Below are positions 1-10,485 of a stretch of 64,000 bases of DNA, piece by piece (position 1 is the stretch's first letter; the number at the start of each line of letters is the position of its first letter). Position numbers and translations under genes: made by a program. The notes beneath the pieces were generated by a model. It saw only the letters and a list, made by a program, of their open reading frames with translations. It ran no database searches and was not told the origin of the DNA. This stretch comes from Bretschneidera sinensis (taxonomy: Eukaryota > Streptophyta > Magnoliopsida > Brassicales > Akaniaceae): assembly GCA_023935145.1 (NCBI GenBank), contig CM043704.1, positions 101,145,373 through 101,209,372 of the forward strand. The letters are read 5' to 3'.

Positions 1-473
1 AACATTATTTTTTAGGTCTCACACTTATACTGACATCAACAAATGAAATCTCACAAAATCATTAATGGAGTTTTGGGTGTGTCCAAAACTTTTTAAATCA
101 TAAATTTTAGACTCAACCTAACCAAATTTTTTTTCTAAATGTGGCTTGAACATAGGTTGACTCGTGTAAAAAAATGGGGGGCCGCAACTAAAACAAAAAT
201 ATGTTCTATAAAGATATAAGTTGGATGTCGCTCTCCTCAATTTTTCTAAAATTGATATTTTTTACTCTGTCATGGACAAGCACATTGGTAAGTGTTTCAA
301 AAATATGACATAATTTTAGACAATGAATTAAACTGATTCACCTTTTACCAAAATTAATTGATCACTACTATGAATTTCTCCCCTCATACGTCCCTTTCTT
401 CCCCATTTCTCAATTTTCTCCTCTCTCTCTCTCTCCCTCTTTCTCTTAAAAAGTTGCAAGTTAATTTGCAGCC
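1..473 (+). promoter_or_regulatory. Upstream region of HD-Zip II copy A
   Basis: This stretch matches the sequence upstream of copy B (18,633-19,100) almost base for base, so it is the corresponding promoter and 5' UTR. A CT-rich tract just before the ATG (about 390-450) looks like a 5' UTR. Where copy B has a TATA-box-like TATAAAT about 100 bp before its ATG, copy A reads TATGAAT at 369-375. That change may weaken the promoter; this is inference. No gene is seen in the first 470 bases. Confidence 0.5.
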
Positions 474-1972
474 ATGGGAGATGAAGAAGAATGCATTAAC
501 ACAGGGCTTTGTCTTGGCCTTGGCGTTGGGAAGTATGGGAGGGAAAAGGAAAAGGAAAAGAGTACTATGCTTTGCTTAGATCTCTCCTTTAAGTTATACC
601 CAAAAGAGGAAGCGATCAACATAGATCATAAGGCCAAAGGGTCAAGTAATTTGAAGACGATTGAAGATGATAATGAGAATTTCATGAATAATAACAATAA
701 TAATAGGAGAAAGAAACTTAGGCTAACAAAAGAGCAATCCAGCATGCTAGAAGACTTTTTCAAATTGCATAGCACCCTCAACCAGGTACCTTAATTTTAA
801 TTCTTTTTTTATAATCTTAGTATTCGTTCCACGCATGAGACTTTTATTTTTATTAGTAATTATCTCATTTATATTGTTGATTTGTGTGTTCATTTCTAAA
901 ATAAGGTTGTTAGCGTTAGTAACTGACACGATTGATGTATTAAAACTATTCATATTTTACACACGTATAAAACACGTGCTACTTGCTGCTATGCATTAGT
1001 TATGTTAATCACGAGCCTATTACTGATGTTTCTTGATTGAAAATATTCTGGAATGCATGATGTATTGCATTAGGATCGATAATATATAAAGAAAACTTAA
1101 TTATAATTTTTTGACTGAATTGTATAGAAATTGAATTGTGAAATATAGTAATAGTAGTGTCAATACACACATTTATATTGTTTTTATTGTATATATGTGG
1201 AATTTAATTTTAATTAATTTTTAAGTAATCATATTTATAATCAGTATGACTTGAATACTCATTTTTTTGTTTGATTGTGACGACGGTAATTGTGATTGAA
1301 TATAAAACATACTCTCATGAAGATAAAAATGTTATCATTAAGTTAAACTTACGACTATGACTTATCACACTTTTACTTTCAACGCAGGCATAAAAATATA
1401 CAATCGCTGAGCAACTGAATTTAAAACCTAGACAAGTGGCAGTCTGGTTTCAAAATAGGAGAGTAAGGTGATCATTTTGTTAATACTTTATTCTTTTTAA
1501 AAAATGAAACTTTAGTTTAGTAATAAAAAGATCAGAAGGTCTCAATTCGATTCTCATTGTTGTGTGGATTATCTGCTCAAGCTATTGATTATTATTTATT
1601 TTTTAATTAGTATCGCTTCATTAAAATTAATTCTCAATTTTTTTTTTCAAAATTTTATGTTTGTATACATTTTATTTTTCCTTTTTTAGGGGACAAAATA
1701 AAAGGCATATAATTTATGAATATTGATATTGTTACAGGACAAAATTGAAGCGGATAGAGATAGACCGTGAACTCTTGAAGAAATGTTGTGAAATATTAAG
1801 AGATGAGAACAAAAGATTAAAGAAAGAATTGCAAGACTTGCGATTTTCGTCATTACATACTCAATCCCCAAGGCAGCTACTCTTGCAATGTGTCCATTGT
1901 GTGAGAAAATTGTAGGAAGCAACGAAGGGAAAAAAACAAAGGGAAAATTGCGCCGATTTCTAATGACGATAT
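474..1972 (+). pseudogene. HD-Zip class II homeobox-leucine zipper gene, copy A (disabled)
   Basis: Three exons are visible: 474-785, 1388-1467 and 1738 to about 1972, joined by GT-AG introns in phases 0 and 2. Exon 1 encodes two LxLxL stretches (TGLCLGLG and LCLDLSF), which are EAR-type repression motifs of HD-Zip II proteins, and then the start of the homeodomain ([10 protein letters not shown]). Exon 2 carries homeodomain helix 3 (VWFQNRR). Exon 3 carries the leucine zipper and the CPxCE-type motif. HD-Zip II proteins are nuclear transcription factors, usually repressors, in auxin and shade responses. Two lesions are clear against the paralogues: the second codon of exon 2 is TAA where copy B has CAA, and exon 3 lacks one base near 1871 (CCCCAAGG against CCCCAAAGG in copy 3), which shifts the zipper tail. 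It is therefore probably a pseudogene. The closest Arabidopsis relatives appear to be HAT22/HAT9, by family knowledge. Confidence 0.85.
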
Positions 1973-2284
1973 TTAAGGTTAGATTTAAACATATTTAAAT
2001 TTAATAAAAAAATTTAAAAAACTGATTAACAACAAAAATAAATCACAGAGCAGCTTTTGGTGGAAATTAAAGATTTTTCTATTTTTTTAATATTCTTAGT
2101 TTTTAACCTTTTTTTTTAAATACAATTAAGATTTCGTTTTACTCTATTTTAATTATTATTATTATTTTTCTTGGATCAAATTAGTCAAATTTTTTTCTTA
2201 TAAAACATGTATATCATTCGTGTCTTATTCATATTTATTTATACTATTAAAAGCATGTTAAGTTACCTTTAGTAACGTGAGAGC
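1973..2284. other. AT-rich spacer, no feature seen
   Basis: Downstream sequence of copy A. It has several homopolymer T and A runs. No coding region or repeat boundary was recognised. Confidence 0.5.
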
Positions 2285-2615
2285 TGGCAGAGAAATTTTT
2301 GTCGCCCTGTGCCATGAATGAGATGTAACACAAAGCTTTTTCTATCATTAAATATAAAGATCATTCATTTTCTCTTTAGTGGAAGATATTTTGTATCTTT
2401 AACAAGATTAAGCATTATTTTCTGGTTCCACGTTTTCACGAATCCATTTTGCCCAGGTCCTCAAAGCCCTTCTGTAAGCTTAACTGCATCAAACTTTGGA
2501 CAGAGATAATCACCCTCGTTATAGTAATTGACCCTGCATCAAACAATCGCAGCACTCACTATAGAAGGCTCCATTTGTTTTTCATGAAAACAAGAGAACA
2601 CAAGTAGTTAACACA
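2285..2615 (-). pseudogene. Fragment copied from the TBL gene (downstream flank plus exon 4)
   Basis: Bases 2285-2420 match the TBL 3' flank near 39,762-39,880. Bases from about 2425 to 2615 match TBL exon 4 and the edge of intron 3 (about 41,105-41,290). The exon-4 part is read on the minus strand and would encode the segment around YYNEGDYLCPKF, but it has lost one base (TAAGCTTAACTG against TAAGCTTCAACTG), so it is frameshifted. TBL exon 5 and intron 4, which separate the two pieces in the real gene, are missing. It is therefore an internally deleted gene fragment, not a functional exon. Confidence 0.8.
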
Positions 2616-2879
2616 AGTGCTTTAAAATGCTCCAATTATCAAAATAAACGAGAATTGGAGGCAAAACACGACTAAATCGTTTTTTTAAAGGTTTATTTCG
2701 CTTCTCACGAGTGTAAAAGATTTTTGACGAAATTCTTCAAAGGTACAATGAACTTCTGTTATTGTTTTGCACTTTGTACTTGTGAATAACAACTCACAAC
2801 AGTTTTTATGAGTTTATAAATAAAGAATACTTATATTTTGGAAATTTGCATAATTTCTAAACATAAAAAGATTAAGTGT
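2616..2879. other. AT-rich spacer, no feature seen
   Basis: No open frame or recognisable repeat boundary. It lies between the TBL fragment and the solo LTR. Confidence 0.4.
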
Positions 2880-3779
2880 TGTTGGAGAGGTAAAAAAGAA
2901 AAGAGATTATTCAAATCTGTAAATTATAACAGTTTAAACATCCTCTATATAGTGTTTAATTAGTGTATTTCCATTAGAGACACATTAGTTCAATATAAAT
3001 TGATTTAAACTGAAATAACTGAGTATTTCTTTTAAAAAACATTATATTTTACGAGCAACTGTTATTTAATGTTTCAAAGTTATAAAATTTTCAAACATTC
3101 AGTGGACTGAAAAAGTAAGGTTTTTGCTTTCCATTCAGTCGATTGAATCAGTTCATTCAGTTGATTGAATCAATTATTCAATCAAATTGAATGAGTTACA
3201 AAAAGTCTCTTTCTCCACTTGACTCGACTGATTTATTTAGTCAACTGTCTCAACTTCCATGAGTCAAATTCAAATTTCCTTTTTCTTTTCTCATTTCTTT
3301 TAATTTTTTTAAAACATTTCAAAGTTAAAAACAAGTTTATTTTGAAAATCATCAACAATTCCTTCAGAAAACACAGAAGCATGCACCAAAGTTTTTTTTT
3401 CTCATTTAACAATAAAATGTTATAGTTAAAAACAAGGGGAAAACTTCTGATTACACTTTTAGATTGCTTATAAAACTCAAGAGTTTGATACAAAGAACAA
3501 CACTTCTCAGCAATGAAAGTAATTTGATATATTTTTTTTAACCGATTCAAAGTTGTTGCTGCTCCTGTAATGATTTGATAGTGTTTTTGTGTATTTCTCT
3601 CGGATGTAAAGCCTGAAAAAAATTACTCTATTTATACTTGATCAAAGATAATCCCAAAAAATATATTTACTCACTTCATATATTTCAAAAATTTAGGGAA
3701 TGGAAAGAGGTTTCTTGTCAAGCAAAATTTTTTATAGATTGCAGAAACTTATGCATTTATTAAAATTTAATCTCCAACA
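2880..3779 (-). mobile_element. Probable solo LTR
   Basis: The segment starts TGTTGGAGA and ends TCTCCAACA, the inverted ends expected of an LTR about 900 bp long. On the minus strand it has a TATAAATAGAG box (plus-strand 3627-3637), which sets the orientation. It also contains short repeats of the type TCAGTCGATTGAATCAG near 3135-3200 and no long open reading frame. No second LTR or internal domain is attached, so it looks like a solo LTR left by recombination between LTRs. I see no matching 5-bp target duplication (AGTGT before, AATAT after), so the boundaries remain provisional. Confidence 0.6.
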
Positions 3780-3859
3780 AATATTTCAAGGAATAATTAT
3801 TTGCCTCCAACTACCAGAAAAACATTCCACATTCGTACACTCATATTGATTGACACCCA

Positions 3860-5460
3860 GATCTTTTCATCAGTCAACCACAAGAACAAATTAACTTTTT
3901 TCCTTTTTTGCTTAAAACTTGATTTTGTCTTTTTGCCTATGAAATAAGAATCAAACACCCACCATTTGAGTCATGAAAAAGAATGCTACACCAAACATTC
4001 AATTATGCAAGCTATGAAATACTTGGTGATGTAAATTAATATGAGAGACGAATTACATGCAATAGTATCTTGTGCTGCTTACTAGGTTTTAACTATTTTT
4101 TTATAAAATTAAGATTTTGTTTTATTCTATTTTATTTATTATTACAAATAATTTATTATTTATATTTTTTTATGGATAAGAGCTAATCAAAAAATTTTCT
4201 TACGAAACATGTTTATCATCTGTATCTGATTCATATTTATATGTAGTATTTAAAAAAGTATCTTGTGATGCTTACGATCCCCTCAACGAAAGGAATTTAA
4301 TGTCGTTTGGTATCATATTAATGCTTGTTTAAATCTGGTACTAGACTTCATTGTATATTTAAAAAAAAATTTAAAATTGAGTTTTAATAAATTTTTCTTT
4401 AATTTTTGACCTGTTAAGCCATTTCTTGTTGAATACACCTGGCACCATTATTCACCTAGAGCGGTATGTCATCATTTCTATTTAACAGCTTTAATGAGCA
4501 ACGAAATATGGTTGATACCAATAAAAAAAAGATGGTTGATAAAAAGTAAAAAAAAATGGCTAATTAGTTTAAATACTCCTCTAAATGTTGTCACAGAATC
4601 AGTTTAATGATTAATTTATTTAAAGTAATATCTCGATTTCGATTCAGGTTATCATTATAATAATAATAAAGATAAATTATATGGTATTACTTTTAAATTT
4701 GTTTAAATAATACTAATATATAAAACATTTTTAAAACTCACGATTCAATCAAAAACATTAGTTTTTAATATCAAGCAACCCCAAAATTAATTTATTTGAA
4801 GAATCAAAATTTTAATTGGATATTAAATTTCATGATGATTGAATTACCCTTAGTGTTAAAATATTTTCAAGTGATTATTATAAGTTTAATAATTTTATTT
4901 ATCAATTATTTATCTCAAAATCGTTTATAACACAAAATTTTAAGTTACTTGAATTCATTTTTTTCTTAAAAATAAAAACATACTGTATTATTTTAATTTT
5001 TAGAACAAAAAAGTTTGTATTTGATTTTTATTTTATGATGGTTTTTTACATTTATTTATTTGAGATGCTAGGCTATTTAGTTTTATCAAAAAAACGTATA
5101 AACAAACTTTCCGTTTAAAACATTTAATTTTCTTTTGTGATAGTATTTTATTTTCATTTATTTGAGGATGCGATAGGCAATGACATTATAATATTTTTTA
5201 AAATATAAAATATATGAAGTAAAATTTGTTTTATACTATATAATAGAATACAAATCCATTTAAATTACACTTTTAACAATTTTCGAAAAAGAACGATAAT
5301 AATTTTCTTTTAAAAACCCCTTAAAAATTCATTATTAAATATGTTTCATCCTTAATACTTCTATTTTTTTTTAAAAAGTAACATTTATGATACTTAATGG
5401 TACTTTGATCATCATAAAAAGTAATATGCAATTAAAATTTAAATTTTTTAAAGAAATTCA
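3860..5460. repeat. Recurring AT-rich block 'beta', first copy
   Basis: From about 4085 the sequence aligns by eye with 17,034-18,360, 25,434-26,580 and 31,411-32,090. Shared landmarks are TTACGATCCCCTCAACG and AATACACCTGGCACC. Bases 3860-4420 also match 34,600-34,985. No protein-coding potential was seen. The block lies downstream of HD-Zip II sequence each time, so it is probably the ancestral downstream flank carried along by segmental duplication. Confidence 0.75.
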
Positions 5461-6104
5461 AAAATTATGGGTTGAAAACCTGTCAAATCAAAAGCTATCA
5501 GTGTTTAGCAAAAATCGTGGAATAAGTTGTTAAAGTAAGATGCAAAAAATGTATATTAATATCAATTGACTTAATGGATCCCCAAATGGTCTTCATGAAA
5601 TTATTATGGTCATGTGACATAAGTAAAACTTTAGAACTTGGTACAATAAAACATTAAGTATTTAATAACAACAAAAACAATAGTTATGAAATAATTCAAG
5701 GTTCGGACTCTTCCTTGTAATGCAATTAAAAAATTTTAAGAAGCGAAAAGTTATTTCTAAAGTTAATCCCAAATGCAATAACACACTGCACTAAAATAGC
5801 TTTTAAAAAGAAAAATTAACCTGCCTTAAACAAAAAAGTATACATATCCAATGAGCTTGATAAGCCTACATTGGAAGTGTATTATTAAACATTTTAACAA
5901 CAAAAGAGAAACATTATTTTGAAACTTGGTACCACATAGCAACTAAAAAGCCTCCAAATCTATACTTTTTTTGTGTATCATCATAAATACCAGGCATTGG
6001 TACTCTCTTTTCTTTTTTATAAAAACCTCTTTGAAGTGAAGGGGTTCCCTACTAGTTTATTAAAATAAACTAGTAGGATTCTAAACCTTACCCAAATAAA
6101 AACA

Positions 6105-6390
6105 TTACAATTTTTTAAAAATAGGCAAGCCAGAATTGTCATTATCCAAAGCCTGCTGACAAACAAAAGGTGAATCGCTTACATTCCAAAATAAATTAGA
6201 ACCACCCAAACTTGAACCCGTCTTTGCCAAACTATCAGCAAACTCGTTGGCTTCATGAAAAATATGACGCAAACACTCATGATTTTGAAGCATTTCCTTA
6301 ATTTCACGGACCAAGTACACAATTTCCCAAGAGCATGCACACAAAATGGTTTGAACTAGAGCTTTGGAATTGCACTCCACCCAAAATTAC
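6105..6390 (-). pseudogene. RNase H-like domain fragment (retroelement-derived)
   Basis: A minus-strand open frame of about 91 residues ends in a normal stop. It resembles the C-terminal part of the plant RVT_3-type RNase H domain found in LINE polyproteins and related host genes: an NSKALVQ segment, LVREIKE, then HEANEFADSLAKTG, which corresponds to the conserved HxxREANxxADxLAK motif. Only the second half of a domain is present and there is no reverse transcriptase upstream, so I read it as a relic. A near-identical copy lies at 27,476-27,761 in the duplicated block. The matching TBL intron lacks this segment. Confidence 0.6.
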
Positions 6391-8977
6391 CGGAGCATGC
6401 CTACTCATATGATGCGGAAACGGCCCTTCATTACCTGTCTCTCTATTCCATTAGCAGTCATAACATTGTTAACAATCATGCTAACTGTCTATTTATAAGT
6501 TTTTTTTTTTTATTTTTTATATCAAAGGCAAATATATTGACAAATTACTCCTAAAAAAGGGGAAAAAATAACAAAATGAATTTACAAAAAAGAAGTAGTG
6601 AATGAGCTCAGTTATAGTTGAAGTATGGTGAGCTTTACATAAAAACTTAAAAATGATTGATTTAAGTGGTTTTAAGTCAGATATAAAACATGATTTAAAA
6701 AAAGTGTTAACCAAAGTATTAGACATTTGTCATCAATTAATCGTGGAATGCCAAATGGGTTCACTGGTAAAACACACTTCCACTATATATTGGAACGACA
6801 AACCAAAGAACCTTGTTCCAAATAATAAACTTCTAAATACACATTATTATCAAAATATACCTAAATTATCCATAGAGAATATTACAGATAAAATAAAGGG
6901 AAAAAAGGAAAACGTGTAGAGGATGGGGTTTTTTATAGTGGCATGAACGTAATTTCCCTTTCCATCCAAAGACATGTCAGAAAACTTACATTTTTGTCAA
7001 AACAACTTCTGGGTTAGAAGATACAAAACTCAGTTTCTGCTTCTGAGCCAAAATCAGTTATTCTGTAGATCTTTTCAGCTTCTGCTTCTACTTAAAAGCA
7101 GACAAAAAAAGAGGTGTTTGTCCTCATGGACCTATATATTTGGAAAAATATTATGAGCAGAAAAAACCCAGAGAGTAATTATGTTGTCAGTAATCCTTGC
7201 AGACAATATTTATATTGTCGTTTCTTTCCTAATTTACTTTATTTCCATTTGAGTTGTATTTGAATTATGCTAATTCGATTAGATGTGTTTGAATCCATTA
7301 ATGAGTTGATAATTATTTTGGTGTTTGGATTGAGAGAAATTATTGAGTTTCTTAATCGAGAGAATGAAAGAGATTTGAGGGAGATTTTGAAAGTCTATAA
7401 TAAACTTGAAAATATCTATGTTTTATCGTTATGATCTTGAAGAATTTGTAGGAGTTGATTTTGGATTACTTAAACACTAAATAATTTATTTTTTAAATTA
7501 TTTAGAATATCAAATTATAATTTAATATAATAATTAATAAATTGATTTTTTTTAACAAATTCAAACATGGAGCGAGGACAAGGGAGAGCCTGAAAATTTT
7601 CTTGAAATATATATGATATAGCTGTTGATAATACTAAAGTTTTTGTTAATGCACCCCACCCAAAGTACAATGAAGAAAAATGCAAAATGATCCAACTTAG
7701 TAGTAAAAAAATAATATTTAGCAGCCAGTAATCCTTCATGTGTTCAAACTCTCAATTAAGTGGATAGTTTGGCTTGTAAATGCAACTCTCTCTCCCAGCA
7801 TACCAACTTAATATATGTATTTCTCTATTATTTTCATAATTTTGGTCTTATTATTTTTCTTCTTTTTCATTCTTTTACTTAAATAATAATTAAAATAAAA
7901 CATGTTAATTTAATCGTAAAAATGAATATGATTTACTAAATTAAAAATTTAGATAGTTAATTTTCAAAAGTATGACTTGAAATAAAAATGTTTATGAAAT
8001 TGTTTGTCTTTTTATTTTTATTATATATGTTATATGTTAATCATGTATATTTATGTATAATCTAATTGAGTTAGGATAAAAAAAATCAAAACCTTTTTTA
8101 ATAATTAAAAAAATTTAAATCAACACATTATTAAATATTTATCATATCAATTATTAAATTGACGTGATATTTATCAAATAATAACAATATTTATTCAATT
8201 TCGTGCGTTAGTTTAAATGACACATCTCATCTCTCGTATGAGTTTGAGTAATAGTATGGTTTATTTATGGTTTTTGGTACTATATAATATGATTTTTTTA
8301 TTAGTAAATAAATAAAAAAAAAGATTTTTGGTCTAACATGCTCTTTTAAGAGAACAATTCTTTACTGTTGGCCGCTTCCGGTTGAATACACCTGGCACCT
8401 TTATTCAGCTACGTCCAAATAGGCAAATACTTAGGAGAGTTATCATAATTTCTCTTTAACTGCATTTAATGATCAACAAAAGATTGTTGATACCAATAAA
8501 AAAAATGGTTGATAAAAGTAGAAAAAAAATTCAATTTTTTAAATGGTCCTATAAACAGAATCATTTTAATGGTTAATTTATTCACTGTAATATCTTGAAA
8601 AAGATTCAGATTATCATTATCATAATAAAAAATCAAATTACATGATATTTCTTTCAAATTTATAAAAATAACATTAATTTATCAAACTTTTTTAAAATTC
8701 ACGACTCACTTCTAAACATAAATTTCAACTATCGAACAGTTTCAAAATGATTTTTTTTTAAGAATCAAAATTTCAATTGGATATTACTTTTCATGATAAA
8801 CATCATAATCTTAATGTTAAAATATCTTTAAATGATTATGATAAGTTTAATAATTATATTTATCAATTATTTATCTCAAAATTGTTTATAGAACAAATTT
8901 TTAGATTATTTGAATTACATACTTTTTAGACATGTGTTTAATAAATTCTTACATTTAGCTTTGTGTTTCAAAGTCAC

Positions 8978-9208
8978 CTTCACATTTTAGACATATGTTC
9001 AATAAATCATTCTAGTGATAAATCGGACGAAATTGATACCAACGCACACAAAAATATTACTATTAAACAAGGAAAAAAAATTGTCAATATTTTTTTGTGC
9101 AAAGATATCAATTTTGGTCAAGATTTTTGTCTGTGTTGGCATCAATTTCGTCAGAATTATCACTAAAAAAGTCTATTGGATACATGCCTAAAATATAAGA
9201 GGTAAATT
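8978..9208. mobile_element. Fold-back MITE-like element, copy 1
   Basis: The two halves are long imperfect inverted repeats. The left arm, about 8981-9060, includes TTTAGACATATG and AGTGATAAATC. It pairs with the right arm, about 9117-9205, whose reverse complement includes TTTAGGCATGTAT and AGTGATAATTC. There is no coding capacity. Long terminal inverted repeats in about 230 bp of AT-rich DNA fit a non-autonomous DNA element. A second copy sits at the equivalent place in the other gamma block (30,110-30,345), so insertion came before the duplication. Confidence 0.65.
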
Positions 9209-9687
9209 GATTGTTTTTAACATGCAAGTGGGACATTAAAACACAAAGCAAAATATAAAGATGTTTGATGATAATAACCCCTAATTTTAATTAATGTTTT
9301 AGCAATCGTATTTATAATCAACATGACTTGAATACTCATTTTTTTGTTTGATTGTGATGACGATAATTGTGATTAAATCTAAAACATACTCTCACAAAGA
9401 TAAAGATGTTATCGTTGAGCTAAACTTAAGTCTATGACTTATCACATTTTTATTTTCAATGTTGGCACAAAAATATTCAATCACTCAGCATCTGAATTTG
9501 AAACCTAGGCAAGGGGAAGTCTGGTTTCAAAATAGAAGAGCAACATGATCATTTCGTTATTACTTTTTTTTTTGTCAACAAAATTTCGGTTTAGTAATAA
9601 AAAGATCATATCGATGCCTTAAGATCACAAGGTATCAATTCGATTCTCATTGTTGTGTGGATTATTTTTTCAAGCTATTGATTATTA

Positions 9688-9869
9688 TGTCAACTTTACT
9701 TTCATTGTATTCACAGTATATCATTTTCAGAGATATTGTATACATATATAGAAAGATTTGATATGCTATTCTTGGCTATACAGATCTTAGGGCTTGAATC
9801 ATGCTTGACAGTTATGAATATTCCTATAATCTATCTGATTTAATTCTTAATTGACAACTCACACCAACA
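9688..9869 (-). repeat. Copia LTR (3' LTR in element orientation)
   Basis: 182-bp terminal repeat pairing with 16,320-16,501. The flanking CCCCCTCAATT is the complement of a polypurine tract. The same LTR recurs at 30,830-31,011 in the duplicated block. Confidence 0.85.
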
Positions 9870-9876
9870 CTCCCCC

Positions 9877-10485
9877 TCAATTGGAAGCATCCAAATCTTC
9901 AATGCGCAACTTTTCTTGTGAGTTATAGAAATCCTTGCTTGATACGACTTTTGTAAGAATATCTGTCAGTTGGTCTTCGGACTTTACGAATGGAAACCTA
10001 ATTATTTTAGCTTCAAGATTTTCTTTAATAAAATGTTTGTCAATCTCCACAGGTTTAGTGCGATCATGCTGGATATGATTGTGAGCAATAACGATAGCTG
10101 CCTTGTTATCGCAAAACAGATCCATCTCGGAGGTAGGAGCAAATTCAAATTCTGTTAGAAGTCTTCTGAGCCATAGAAGTTCACAAATTCCTTTAGTCAT
10201 TCCACAGAATTTTGCTTCAGCACTTGACAATGCCACCACCTTTTGTTTCTTACTTCTCCATGTAACAAGATTCCCCCCAACAAACATGAAGTAGCCTAAG
10301 GTGGATCTTTTGTTTGTGGTGTCCCCCGCCCAATCTGCGTATGTATAACCATTAACTCTGAGAAGGTTATTTTTTGAAAACATGAGGCCTTTTCCTAGGG
10401 AAGATTTTAAGTATCGTAAATTCCGGATCACTGCGTCCATATGATCCTTACTAGGTTGGTGCATAAATTGACTTATTGCACTCAC
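9877..10485 (-). pseudogene. Copia RNase H region of the degenerate element
   Basis: An open stretch of about 202 residues on the minus strand corresponds to the end of a copia polyprotein: RNase H with YADWAGD, RSTLGYF, SSAEAKF, CDNKAAI and DILTK motifs. It degrades the RNA strand of the RNA-DNA hybrid during reverse transcription. The upstream reverse transcriptase is broken (several stops between 10,490 and 10,940), and the usual TDADWAGD reads YADWAGD here. It is therefore a remnant, not an autonomous gene. Confidence 0.8.

Larger units (their letters stand above)
5461..9300. repeat. Recurring block 'gamma', first copy
   Basis: This block matches about 26,890-30,450 nearly end to end. 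Its first part (about 5461-7160) also matches intron 2 of the TBL gene (about 42,150-43,510), apart from an extra segment carrying an RNase H fragment (about 6003-6390). Landmarks are TGACTTAATGGATCCCCAAATGG and the motif near 7000-7100 containing CAGCTTCTGCTTCTACTT. Apart from the RNase H fragment and a fold-back element, no gene is seen. Confidence 0.75.

Noticed and set aside
358..579. 73-residue frame overlapping HD-Zip exon 1
   Set aside because: It is in another frame, consists largely of CT-rich 5' UTR translation, and lacks any motif.
3219..3550. Overlapping frames of 68 and 105 residues on both strands
   Set aside because: They lie inside the solo LTR and are low-complexity (Phe/Lys/Asn-rich) readings of AT-rich DNA.
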